Shown here piece by piece: positions 42,000 through 49,263 of a stretch of 64,000 nt of DNA. The translations under genes and the position numbers were made by a program. Origin of the DNA: Pseudomonadota bacterium (GTDB lineage Bacteria > Desulfobacterota > Binatia > UBA9968); the NCBI GenBank assembly GCA_021324155.1, contig JAJPJQ010000030.1, forward strand, positions 29,204-93,203. Reading direction: 5' to 3'. The first letter of the stretch is position 1, and each line of letters opens with the position of its first letter. The notes under the pieces are model-generated. The model made no database searches and was not told where the DNA came from. It was given only the letters and a program-made list of their open reading frames with translations.

Positions 42000-43091
42000 T
42001 TACTGCTTCGCAATCGTGATGGCGTGCAGTGCTGTCGTGTCGAACGCTGCGCTGAACGCGTCGCCCTCACGGACATCGAGCACCTCGAATGCGGCGCGCG
42101 GGACGAGCGCGCTGAGCGCTCCCGCGCGGGATGCGAGCAACAGCCGGTAGTGCGCCGTCGACGGGATGATTTTCACGACGGTGACCGCCAGCCGGTTGAT
42201 CCCGGCGCCGCCGGTTCCGAGATCGCGGCTCAAGCGGATGTCTTCCGGCCGCAGGCAGAGAACGACGGGCGTCCCGGGCGAAAAATCACCGATCGCTTCC
42301 GCAGCGCCGCCGTCGATGCGCACCAACACGACACGGCCGCGGCGGCTCTCGACGACGCCGCGGATTCCCGTCTCGGCGCCGACGATCTCGGCGACTTTCT
42401 CGTCGACGGGTCGCGTGAAGACTTCCGCACCGCCCCCCAGCTGCAGCAGTTTGCCCCCGCTTAAAACGCCGACGCGCATGCCGAGCATGAACGCCTCGTC
42501 GCGGTCGTGCGTGGCGAAGACCGCCGTGATACCGGTCTGGCGCAGAATGTCGCAAAGATCGACGAGCAGCGTTTCGCGCGTCGACGGGTCGAGCGCCGAG
42601 AAGGGCTCGTCGAGCAGCAGCACCTCTGGATCGAGCGCCAGCGCGCGCGCGAGGCTCGTGCGTTGCGATTCACCTCCCGAGAGCGTGCGCGCCCGGCGGT
42701 CCGCGAGATGTGCGATGCCGAGGCGGTCGAGCCATGGGACCACGCGGCGGCGAATCTCCGCGCGCTCGAGCCGGCGGATCTTCAGTCCTAGAGCCGCGTT
42801 CTCGTAGACCGACGCGTTCAACAGCAGCGGTTCTTGAAGGACGCTCGCCATGCGGCGCCGCATCGCGAGCGTGTTGGCGCCGTTCGCGCGTTCGCCGCGA
42901 AAATCGATCGCGCCCGCGCTCAGCGGCTGGAGCAATCCGATGACCCGCAGCAGCGTCGATTTTCCCGCGCCGTTCGGCCCGATGACAGCGAGCGTCTCGC
43001 CGGCGAAGATTTCGAGCCGCCGGATGTCGAGAACCGTCGTTTGCCCGTGCCGGACAATGATCTCAGAGAGCGTCAGGAGGGCTTCGGCCAT
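42000..43091 (-). CDS. tupC: tungstate/molybdate-type ABC transporter ATPase with TOBE domain (TupC-like)
   Basis: A 363-residue ATPase. Walker A is G-P-N-G-A-G-K-S-T, the Q-loop region is S-V-L-Q-E-P, the signature is L-S-G-G-E-S-Q-R and Walker B reads V-L-L-L-D-E-P. The C-terminal 130 residues carry a TOBE-type domain typical of tungstate, molybdate and sulfate importers. The ATG at 43091 lies inside the permease gene: the two reading frames overlap by 19 bases, so they are coupled. The longer frame to 43352 is a shadow of the permease. Confidence 0.9.
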   Translation of the reverse strand: MAEALLTLSEIIVRHGQTTVLDIRRLEIFAGETLAVIGPNGAGKSTLLRVIGLLQPLSAGAIDFRGERANGANTLAMRRRMASVLQEPLLLNASVYENAALGLKIRRLERAEIRRRVVPWLDRLGIAHLADRRARTLSGGESQRTSLARALALDPEVLLLDEPFSALDPSTRETLLVDLCDILRQTGITAVFATHDRDEAFMLGMRVGVLSGGKLLQLGGGAEVFTRPVDEKVAEIVGAETGIRGVVESRRGRVVLVRIDGGAAEAIGDFSPGTPVVLCLRPEDIRLSRDLGTGGAGINRLAVTVVKIIPSTAHYRLLLASRAGALSALVPRAAFEVLDVREGDAFSAAFDTTALHAITIAKQ

Positions 43092-43786
43092 CGGGTGAGC
43101 TGCCGCTGCTGGATGTGCGTGAGAACGAAATTTATCGCGAAGCTGAGCGCGAGCAGGATGAGACTGAGCGCGATGGCGAGATCGAAGTTGCCTCTCGCCG
43201 TTTCCAGCACCGTCGCCGTCGTGAGCACGCGCGTCTGTCCGCGGATGTTGCCGCCGACCATCATCGACGCGCCGACTTCCGAGATGATGCCGCCAAAGCC
43301 CGCCATAACGGCGGCGAGGAGCGGCAATCGCGCCTCTTTGCTCAGAAACCACAGCGTTTGCGCCTTGGAGGCGCCGATGCCGGCGAGCTGGAGGGCGAGA
43401 TTCGGATTCAACGTCTGGAAGCTCGTGAGCGTGAGGCCGGCGACGATCGGAAAAGCGATCACCACCTGGGCGATGACGATCGCTGTGGGCGTGTAGATGA
43501 TATCGAGAAACCCGAGCGGCCCGCTTCGCCAGAGAAAAATCGAGACGAAAAGGCCGACCACGACCGGCGGCAGGCCCATACCCGTATTGACCAGCGCGAC
43601 GGCCAGGGCGCGGCCGGGAAAGCGGCTCATCGCGAGAAGGATGCCGAGCGGCATGCCGATAATGAGCGAGAGGATCGTCGCCAGGCCGGAGACTTTCAGC
43701 GATAACCAGGTAATCGCCCAGACCTCGGCGTCGCCGCCGAAGACGAGCGCCAACGCTGTGGCGATGCCGTTCCAGATAAGGTCCAC
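43073..43786 (-). CDS. tupB: tungstate-type ABC transporter permease (TupB-like)
   Basis: A 237-residue permease with five hydrophobic segments. It starts at GTG 43786. The family pattern P-P-V-V-V-G-L-F-V-S-I-F-L-W-R-S-G-P-L-G and the E-V-G-A-S-M-M-V-G-G-N-I-R-G-Q-T-R loop match TupB-like permeases for tungstate. The ATPase follows by a 19-base overlap. The binding protein TupA, expected upstream, is not present; instead an NMT1-type binding protein runs divergently from 43942. Confidence 0.88.
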   Translation of the reverse strand: MDLIWNGIATALALVFGGDAEVWAITWLSLKVSGLATILSLIIGMPLGILLAMSRFPGRALAVALVNTGMGLPPVVVGLFVSIFLWRSGPLGFLDIIYTPTAIVIAQVVIAFPIVAGLTLTSFQTLNPNLALQLAGIGASKAQTLWFLSKEARLPLLAAVMAGFGGIISEVGASMMVGGNIRGQTRVLTTATVLETARGNFDLAIALSLILLALSFAINFVLTHIQQRQLTRWPKPS

Positions 43787-43881
43787 TTTATGTCAACCCG
43801 AGTGCCGGCATGAGGCTTTCGGCTTTCGTCGCGATACTCCTTATCACACGAGTGTAACGGCGCAAATCGCCGCCGCTGCGG

Positions 43882-43910
43882 TTGACGCGCCGCAGTGGGC
43901 GGCGTATCTA
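43882..43910 (+). promoter_or_regulatory. possible sigma-70-like promoter
   Basis: TTGACG (43882-43887), 17 bases, then TATCTA (43905-43910), placed 32 bases before the start of the NMT1-type binding protein. Spacing is ideal; both hexamers match 4-5 of 6. The opposite strand must also hold the tup promoter in this 155-base gap. Confidence 0.4.
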
Positions 43911-43941
43911 TCGAAGAACGAATCCGTCCGGAGGAGGCCGT

Positions 43942-44940
43942 ATGTCGAAAGCCGCTAAGCTGCTCGCCGTTGTTTTTGTCGTCGGCGCGCTGCTTCCGCC
44001 ATCCGCTGCTCTTGCCGCCGAGAAGCTGCTCATCGTCCATAGCGCGCTCAACCTGCTGACCTCGCCGCTCTGGATGGCGAAGGAGAAGGGCTATTTCTCG
44101 AAATACGGCCTCGACGTCGAGACAGTCTACATCCCGAGCGGCACGCTGGGCATGCAGTCGCTGCTCGGCGGCGAGGCGAAAATCATCGTCGCCGACGGCA
44201 GTTCGGCGATCAACGCGCGGCTCCGCGGTGCGCCGGTCAAGATTTTCCTCGGCATGGTCAACTTTTATCCCAACCCGTTTTTCTCGACGCCGGACATCAA
44301 GACGCCGGCGGACCTCAAGGGGAAGAAAGTTGCCGTCACACGCATCGGCTCTTCATCTCACACGGCGACCGTCATGCTGCTCAAAAAACTTGGCCTTGAT
44401 GAGAAGGATTACACGATCATGCAGCTCGGCAGCACGCAGAACCGGCTGACCGCGCTGACCAAAGGGTTGATTCAGGCAACGACCCTTTCGGCGCCCGAGA
44501 GCGTGATCGCGCGCAATGCCGGGATGAAAGTCTTGATTCCGCCGAGCGAGGTGATGAAGCTCGGCGTCACGTTCCAGCACCAGTGCGGCGACGTGATGGA
44601 GTCGACGCTCAAGAACGACCGCCCGCTCGTCAAGGCCTTCGCCAAAGGCTATCTCGAAGGCGTGCGCGAGACCTACCGCAGCAAAGAAGAATCGATGAAG
44701 GTCTTGAGCAAATATACGCGCATCAGCGATCCGCAGGTGCTTTCCGCGACCTACGACGAGGCATACCAGGCGATCCAAAAAGACGGCAGTCCCACCGAAT
44801 CCGGGATTCAGGTCATGCTCAACGAGCAGGCGAAGACCGATCCGCAGGCGCGGCAGGCGCATGCCGCCGATTTCATGGACAACACGATCATCGGCGAGCT
44901 CGCGCGCGAGGGCTTTATAAAAGCATTATGGGCGAAGTGA
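43942..44940 (+). CDS. ABC transporter substrate-binding protein, NMT1-like
   Basis: A 332-residue secreted binding protein. GGAGGAGG at 43931-43938 gives ATG 43942; a longer frame to 43882 is unlikely. The signal peptide M-S-K-A-A-K-L-L-A-V-V-F-V-V-G-A-L-L-P-P-S-A-A-L-A-A is cleaved before E-K-L-L. The mature part shows S-P-L-W-M-A-K-E-K-G-Y-F-S-K-Y-G-L-D-V-E-T, the usual NMT1 N-terminus. It lies divergently to the tup genes. Its last 15 bases overlap the 3' end of murJ on the other strand. The ligand is unknown. Confidence 0.88.
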   Translation: MSKAAKLLAVVFVVGALLPPSAALAAEKLLIVHSALNLLTSPLWMAKEKGYFSKYGLDVETVYIPSGTLGMQSLLGGEAKIIVADGSSAINARLRGAPVKIFLGMVNFYPNPFFSTPDIKTPADLKGKKVAVTRIGSSSHTATVMLLKKLGLDEKDYTIMQLGSTQNRLTALTKGLIQATTLSAPESVIARNAGMKVLIPPSEVMKLGVTFQHQCGDVMESTLKNDRPLVKAFAKGYLEGVRETYRSKEESMKVLSKYTRISDPQVLSATYDEAYQAIQKDGSPTESGIQVMLNEQAKTDPQARQAHAADFMDNTIIGELAREGFIKALWAK

Positions 44941-46590
44941 CGCGGCCGCTTTTCTGCGAAAGCGGCTAGTGACCGCGGTCACCGCTTCGTTCAGCTCCTC
45001 GACCCGGAACAATCGGCAAGCGGGGTAAAAAACCGCAGCGGCGACTCCCATCCCCAAAAGCACTTGCGCCAGATACAGCCTGAAGCCGGTAAACGGCAGC
45101 TGTCCCGCCGGCGCGATCGCGGCGAGCCAAACCGCGCCCGCCATCGCCGCAGTCGCGAGTGAGATTCGCAGCGCACTGGCGGTTAGCCGGCGACCCTCGA
45201 CGCGTCCGAGACGGCGGCGCATTAGCGCGAGCAGCAGCGCAAAGTTCACCAGCGCGACGGTCGAGGTCGAGCAGGCGAGCCCGACGTGGCCCAGCGGCCC
45301 GACGAGCAGATAATTCATAATATAATTGACTGCGACGGAGCCGAGGCTGACGAGCATCGGTGTCAGCGCGTCGTCGAGCGCGTAGAACGCCGGCGCGAGA
45401 ACCTTCACGCCGCCGTAGCCTGCGAGACCGATGGCATAGGCGCCAAGCGCCGCCGCGGTCTGAACCGTGTCGGACGATGTGAAACGCCCGTGCTCAAAGA
45501 CGAGTCCGACGATCGGCTCGCGCAGTACGATGAGCCCCGCGGCCGACGGAATGCAGAGGAGAAAAATCAGGCCGAGCGAGTGCGCCAGCGTGCGGCGGAA
45601 CTCGACCGTCTCTTTCCGCGCGGCCGCGGCCGAGATGAGAGGCAGCGTGGCCGTCGAGATTGCGACGCCGAAAGCGCCGATCGGAAACTGCACGAAGCGA
45701 AATGCGAAGTTGAGCCACGACACCGGCCCGTTGCCGACGCGGCCCGTCGCCGGGTCGATGATCGAGGACGCGAAGTTGCTGTTGACGAAGATGTTGATCT
45801 GCACTGCCGCCGCGCCGATGATCGCCGGCCCCATCAGCGCCATGACCTGGCGCACGCCGGGATCGGTGAAGCTCAGCTCCGGCCGGTAGCGGAAACCGAC
45901 TTTCCGCAGACTCGGCCACTGCACGGCAAACTGGAGGAATCCGCCGAAGAGCGTGCCGTAGGCCATGCCCTCGATTGCGCCGAGACCGATACGCGGGCCG
46001 ATCATGAATCCCAGGAAGAGACCGCCGACGATCGAGCCGATATTGAAAAAGGCCGACGCCATCGCCGGCACGCCGAAGCGGTGCATCGAATTGAGAATTC
46101 CCATCGCCTTCGCCGCCATCGCGATGAAGAGCAGAAATGGAATCATGATGCGCGTCAGGTGGATCGTGAGCGGCGCCTTGTCGGGCACGTCGAAAAAGCC
46201 CGGCGCGAGCAGGTGGACGATCTGGGGTGCGGCGAACCAGCCAGCGATCGATATGAGGCCGAGCAGCAGCACCAGCAGGGTCGCGATGCGGTTCGAGAGG
46301 CGAAAGGCTTCGGCTTCGCCTTTCTTCGCTAGCACCTGTGAGAACGTCGTGACGAACGCCGCCGACAGCGCGCCCTCCGCGAACAGATCGCGCAGGAGAT
46401 TGGGAATCCGGAAGGCGGTTAAAAACGCGTCGTATTGCAACCCGGCGCCGAAAAGCGCGGCGAAGACCTGGTCGCGCACGAGGCCGAGCACGCGGCTGGC
46501 CATGATCGCGATGCTAACGACGCCGGCGTTGCGCGCGACGCTCGGACGCGGCAGCGCGGCGTCGGCGCCGGAGGATGGCGTAGTGGACAT
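44926..46590 (-). CDS. murJ: lipid II flippase MurJ
   Basis: A 554-residue inner-membrane protein with about fourteen helices. It belongs to the MviN/MurJ family of the MOP superfamily: the N-terminal pattern A-S-R-V-L-G-L-V-R-D-Q-V-F-A-A-L-F-G and the L-L-R-D-L-F-A-E-G-A-L-S-A-A-F-V segment are diagnostic. It moves lipid II to the periplasm for peptidoglycan synthesis. The 3' end overlaps the previous gene by 15 bases in convergent orientation. Confidence 0.95.
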   Translation of the reverse strand: MSTTPSSGADAALPRPSVARNAGVVSIAIMASRVLGLVRDQVFAALFGAGLQYDAFLTAFRIPNLLRDLFAEGALSAAFVTTFSQVLAKKGEAEAFRLSNRIATLLVLLLGLISIAGWFAAPQIVHLLAPGFFDVPDKAPLTIHLTRIMIPFLLFIAMAAKAMGILNSMHRFGVPAMASAFFNIGSIVGGLFLGFMIGPRIGLGAIEGMAYGTLFGGFLQFAVQWPSLRKVGFRYRPELSFTDPGVRQVMALMGPAIIGAAAVQINIFVNSNFASSIIDPATGRVGNGPVSWLNFAFRFVQFPIGAFGVAISTATLPLISAAAARKETVEFRRTLAHSLGLIFLLCIPSAAGLIVLREPIVGLVFEHGRFTSSDTVQTAAALGAYAIGLAGYGGVKVLAPAFYALDDALTPMLVSLGSVAVNYIMNYLLVGPLGHVGLACSTSTVALVNFALLLALMRRRLGRVEGRRLTASALRISLATAAMAGAVWLAAIAPAGQLPFTGFRLYLAQVLLGMGVAAAVFYPACRLFRVEELNEAVTAVTSRFRRKAAASLRP

Positions 46591-46680
46591 GCTAATTTTT
46601 CAGCGCTTGGAGGCCGGGTAGAACCCGACGAGTCCGCGTAGTTTATCGTTTTTCGCCCGCGCTTGAAAGCGGAGTTTAAC

Positions 46681-46737
46681 AGACAGAGAAAGATGCAAAA
46701 CCGTTGTCCCTGTCTCATTTCTCTGTCTCGCTTTTTT
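46681..46737 (+). other. stem with T-run in front of the GTPase gene
   Basis: AGACAGAGAAA (46681-46691) and TTTCTCTGTCT (46718-46728) form a perfect 11-bp stem around 26 bases, followed closely by six T (46732-46737). It has terminator shape, but there is no plus-strand gene upstream: murJ starts on the other strand. It may be an attenuator in the leader of the GTPase gene at 46786. The direct repeat TGTCTC also occurs inside. Confidence 0.4.
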
Positions 46738-46785
46738 GCGCGCCGTTTGGTATTCGTTTTAATTCACTTTTAAGTTGGAGGGACG

Positions 46786-47805
46786 TTGAAGGTAGGACTC
46801 ATCGGGCGGCAGGGCTCCGGGAAAACGGCGATCTTCGGAGCGCTCACCGGTCTTCGCGCCGAAACCGGCGGAAACGAAAGCCATCTCGGGGTGACGAAGG
46901 TTCCGGACGCGCGTATCGACCGGCTGTCGGAGATTTTCAAGCCGAAGAAGACGACTTACGCGGAGATCCGCTTTACCGATTTTCCGGCGCAGAGCAACGA
47001 GAAGCTTAAGGCGAACGCGGCGCTGATCGCGCAGATGCGCGACGTCGATGCTATGGCGCTCGTGCTGAACGATTTCGACGGGGCGTCGGATCCCTTGAAA
47101 GACTTGCGCGATCTCCTGGCGGAGATGATCCTCGCCGATCTCGTCGTGGTGGAAAATCGCCAGACGAAGCTCAAGAAAGAAAAGGGGAAGGAGCGCGAAG
47201 GCGAGGTGCTCGCGCGCTGTCTGAAAACGCTCGAAGCCGAAGAGAGCCTGCGCTCCATCGACTTTACGCCGGACGAAGAGTCGCTGCTGGCGGGCTTCGG
47301 CTTCTTGAGCCGCAAGTCGGTGATCGCGCTGTTCAACGTCGCCGAGGAGCGCGCAGGGAAGGATCTGCCCGACAATTATCGCAAGGAGCTCGAGCGGCTG
47401 CAGATCCCGGGCCTCGCGCTTTCGGCCAAGGTCGAGATGGAAGTCGCGCAGCTCGACGAGAAGGACCGTCAGGGCTTTCTCAACGAGCTCGGCATCGACG
47501 AGCCGGCGCGCGACCGCTTCATTCGCGCATCTTATAAGCTCCTCAATCTCATCAGCTTCTTTACGTCCGGAGAAGACGAGGTGAAAGCCTGGACGATCGA
47601 GCAGGGTACGCCGGCGCGCAAGGCTGCCGGCAAAATCCACAGCGACATCGAGCGCGGATTCATCCGCGCCGAGGTCGTCGCCTACGAGGACTTCATCCGC
47701 TACGGCAGCGACGCGAAGTGCCGCGAGGCGGGCAAGCTCCGGCTCGAAGGCAAGGATTACGTCGTTGCCGACGGCGACATCATCCACTTCCGCTTCAACG
47801 TTTGA
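46786..47805 (+). CDS. YchF/DUF933-family GTPase-like protein
   Basis: A 339-residue P-loop protein starting at TTG 46786, with GGAGGG at 46777-46782. The P-loop is G-R-Q-G-S-G-K-T-A, in place of the G-L-P-N-V-G-K-S-T of YchF. The base-specificity motif N-V-A-E-E is of the YchF N-x-x-E type, suggesting ATP use. The C-terminal 80 residues (F-F-T-S-G-E-D-E-V-K-A-W-T, then A-D-G-D-I-I-H-F-R-F) are the DUF933/TGS domain. It is shorter than E. coli YchF (363) and divergent, so it may be a paralogue. YchF binds ribosomes. Confidence 0.87.
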   Translation: MKVGLIGRQGSGKTAIFGALTGLRAETGGNESHLGVTKVPDARIDRLSEIFKPKKTTYAEIRFTDFPAQSNEKLKANAALIAQMRDVDAMALVLNDFDGASDPLKDLRDLLAEMILADLVVVENRQTKLKKEKGKEREGEVLARCLKTLEAEESLRSIDFTPDEESLLAGFGFLSRKSVIALFNVAEERAGKDLPDNYRKELERLQIPGLALSAKVEMEVAQLDEKDRQGFLNELGIDEPARDRFIRASYKLLNLISFFTSGEDEVKAWTIEQGTPARKAAGKIHSDIERGFIRAEVVAYEDFIRYGSDAKCREAGKLRLEGKDYVVADGDIIHFRFNV

Positions 47806-47845
47806 CGCTTGACGCCGCCCAGGCTGCGGTTAAAATAGTTTGTCA

Positions 47846-48778
47846 ATGCAGCCGGCAGCCTCCGTTGTCGTAACCTCCGATTACGGTCTCCATGCGCCGA
47901 ACGGCATAGAGAATTTTCGCGATTGCATCGAGGCGCTCGCGCGTCAAGATGTCAAAGAGCCGGTCGAGTTTATTCTCGTCGAAAACAGCGATCTCGCTCC
48001 TGATGTCGCCGCGCGGCTGACGGAGATTCTGCCGGGTCTGCGCATCCTTACGGCACCCCGGCAATCCGCGGCGGAGCTCAAGAACGCGGGCGCCCACGCC
48101 GCCATCGCCGACCTCATCGTTTTCATCGACGCGGATTGCGCCGCGCATCCCGGCTGGCTGACGCATTTTCTCGAGGATATGCGCGGGCACCCGGAAGTCG
48201 CCGTCGCAACCGGCCGCACGCACTACGGAGCGGCCGGTTTTCTCAATCGCGTCATGGCGCTTTTGTCGCGGTCGTATCTGGATCAGGACTCGCCGGGCTA
48301 CACGCGACACGTGGCGGTCAATAACGCGGGCTTTCGCCGGGCGGTTTTTCTATCCTATCCATGCCCGGACGAAGGCGGCGCGCATATGTCCTTGCTCCAG
48401 GCCGAAGCGCTGTTTCGCGCCGGACACCGCGTGCTTTTCGATCCGCGTCTTTCCGTTCGCCATGCTTACGACGGCTGGAGCAACGAGCGCGAGATTCGCC
48501 GCAGCCTAGGTTACGGCGTGATCAAGACGCGCCTCATCGATGGTCGTTTGCCGTACGCCCGCGTCGCGCGCATGGGGTATATTTCGGTTCCGCTATTTGC
48601 CGCGCTGAGGGCGCTGCATGGCTGCTGGAATTGTATCCGTCGCAGGCGCGCCTACGACGTCGCATGGTACGAGCTGCCTGCCGCATTCGTTCTCGCGGCG
48701 GTAACGTCGATGATGGAGGTTCCAGGCATGCTCCTCGCCGTACGCGGGCAGCCGCTCGGCAAGAGCGCTTTTCGCTGA
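47846..48778 (+). CDS. glycosyltransferase family 2 protein
   Basis: A 310-residue GT-A enzyme. The D-A-D motif (I-V-F-I-D-A-D-C-A) is near residue 95 and the conserved N-A-G-F-R-R segment follows. C-terminal hydrophobic parts (V-P-L-F-A-A-L and F-V-L-A-A-V-T-S) suggest attachment to the inner membrane. The ATG at 47846 is chosen; an in-frame TTG two codons earlier exists and no ribosome site is clear. It is 40 nt from the GTPase gene. It probably adds a sugar to a surface glycan; the donor is unknown. Confidence 0.88.
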   Translation: MQPAASVVVTSDYGLHAPNGIENFRDCIEALARQDVKEPVEFILVENSDLAPDVAARLTEILPGLRILTAPRQSAAELKNAGAHAAIADLIVFIDADCAAHPGWLTHFLEDMRGHPEVAVATGRTHYGAAGFLNRVMALLSRSYLDQDSPGYTRHVAVNNAGFRRAVFLSYPCPDEGGAHMSLLQAEALFRAGHRVLFDPRLSVRHAYDGWSNEREIRRSLGYGVIKTRLIDGRLPYARVARMGYISVPLFAALRALHGCWNCIRRRRAYDVAWYELPAAFVLAAVTSMMEVPGMLLAVRGQPLGKSAFR

Positions 48779-48856
48779 TACGCGATGCGCCGGCGATTTC
48801 CCGCAAGCTCTTGACGAGCCGCCGCTACTATGAAAACCTATCTCCGGGGTGAAGCG

Positions 48857-49243
48857 ATGGCGAACGCCGGACAGATGATTCTCGTCGTCGAAGACGAGTT
48901 GCCCATGCTTAATCTGCTCAAGAAAATTCTTGAGGATGCGGGATTCCGTGTGCTCATGGCCAAGGACGGCATCGAGGCGATCGACGTTTACAGCCGTCAC
49001 CAGAGCGACGTCGATCTGGTGCTCTGCGACATGGCTTTGCCCAAGCTGGGCGGCTGGACGGTGTATCTGGCGCTCAAAGAACGCAACCCACAAGTCAAAA
49101 TGATTCTGACGAGCGGCTATCTCGATCCCAAAGTCAAATCGGATATGGTGAAGGGCGGCGTGCGCGATTTTATCCCGAAGCCGTACGTCCCCGAAACCAT
49201 CGTCAAAAGCGTGCGTCAGGCCCTGGGCGATCAGCAGAGCTGA
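48857..49243 (+). CDS. stand-alone response regulator receiver (CheY-like)
   Basis: A 128-residue single REC domain. The acidic pair V-E-D-E is near the N-terminus, the phosphorylatable Asp is in V-L-C-D-M-A-L-P, the Ser/Thr lies in I-L-T-S-G-Y and the Lys is in I-P-K-P-Y. The ATG at 48857 has GGGGTGAAG in front; an in-frame ATG at 48830 would add 9 residues. It has no output domain. It resembles the receiver tails of the kinases on its right, so it may receive phosphate from them. It is convergent with the kinase at 49264. Confidence 0.9.
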   Translation: MANAGQMILVVEDELPMLNLLKKILEDAGFRVLMAKDGIEAIDVYSRHQSDVDLVLCDMALPKLGGWTVYLALKERNPQVKMILTSGYLDPKVKSDMVKGGVRDFIPKPYVPETIVKSVRQALGDQQS

Positions 49244-49263
49244 CGCGCACTCAATTCAGAAAA

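Noticed and set aside
45286..46332. Plus-strand open frame of 348 residues opposite murJ
   Set aside because: Composition is Arg/Asp/Glu-rich with no motif, while murJ on the other strand is clear.
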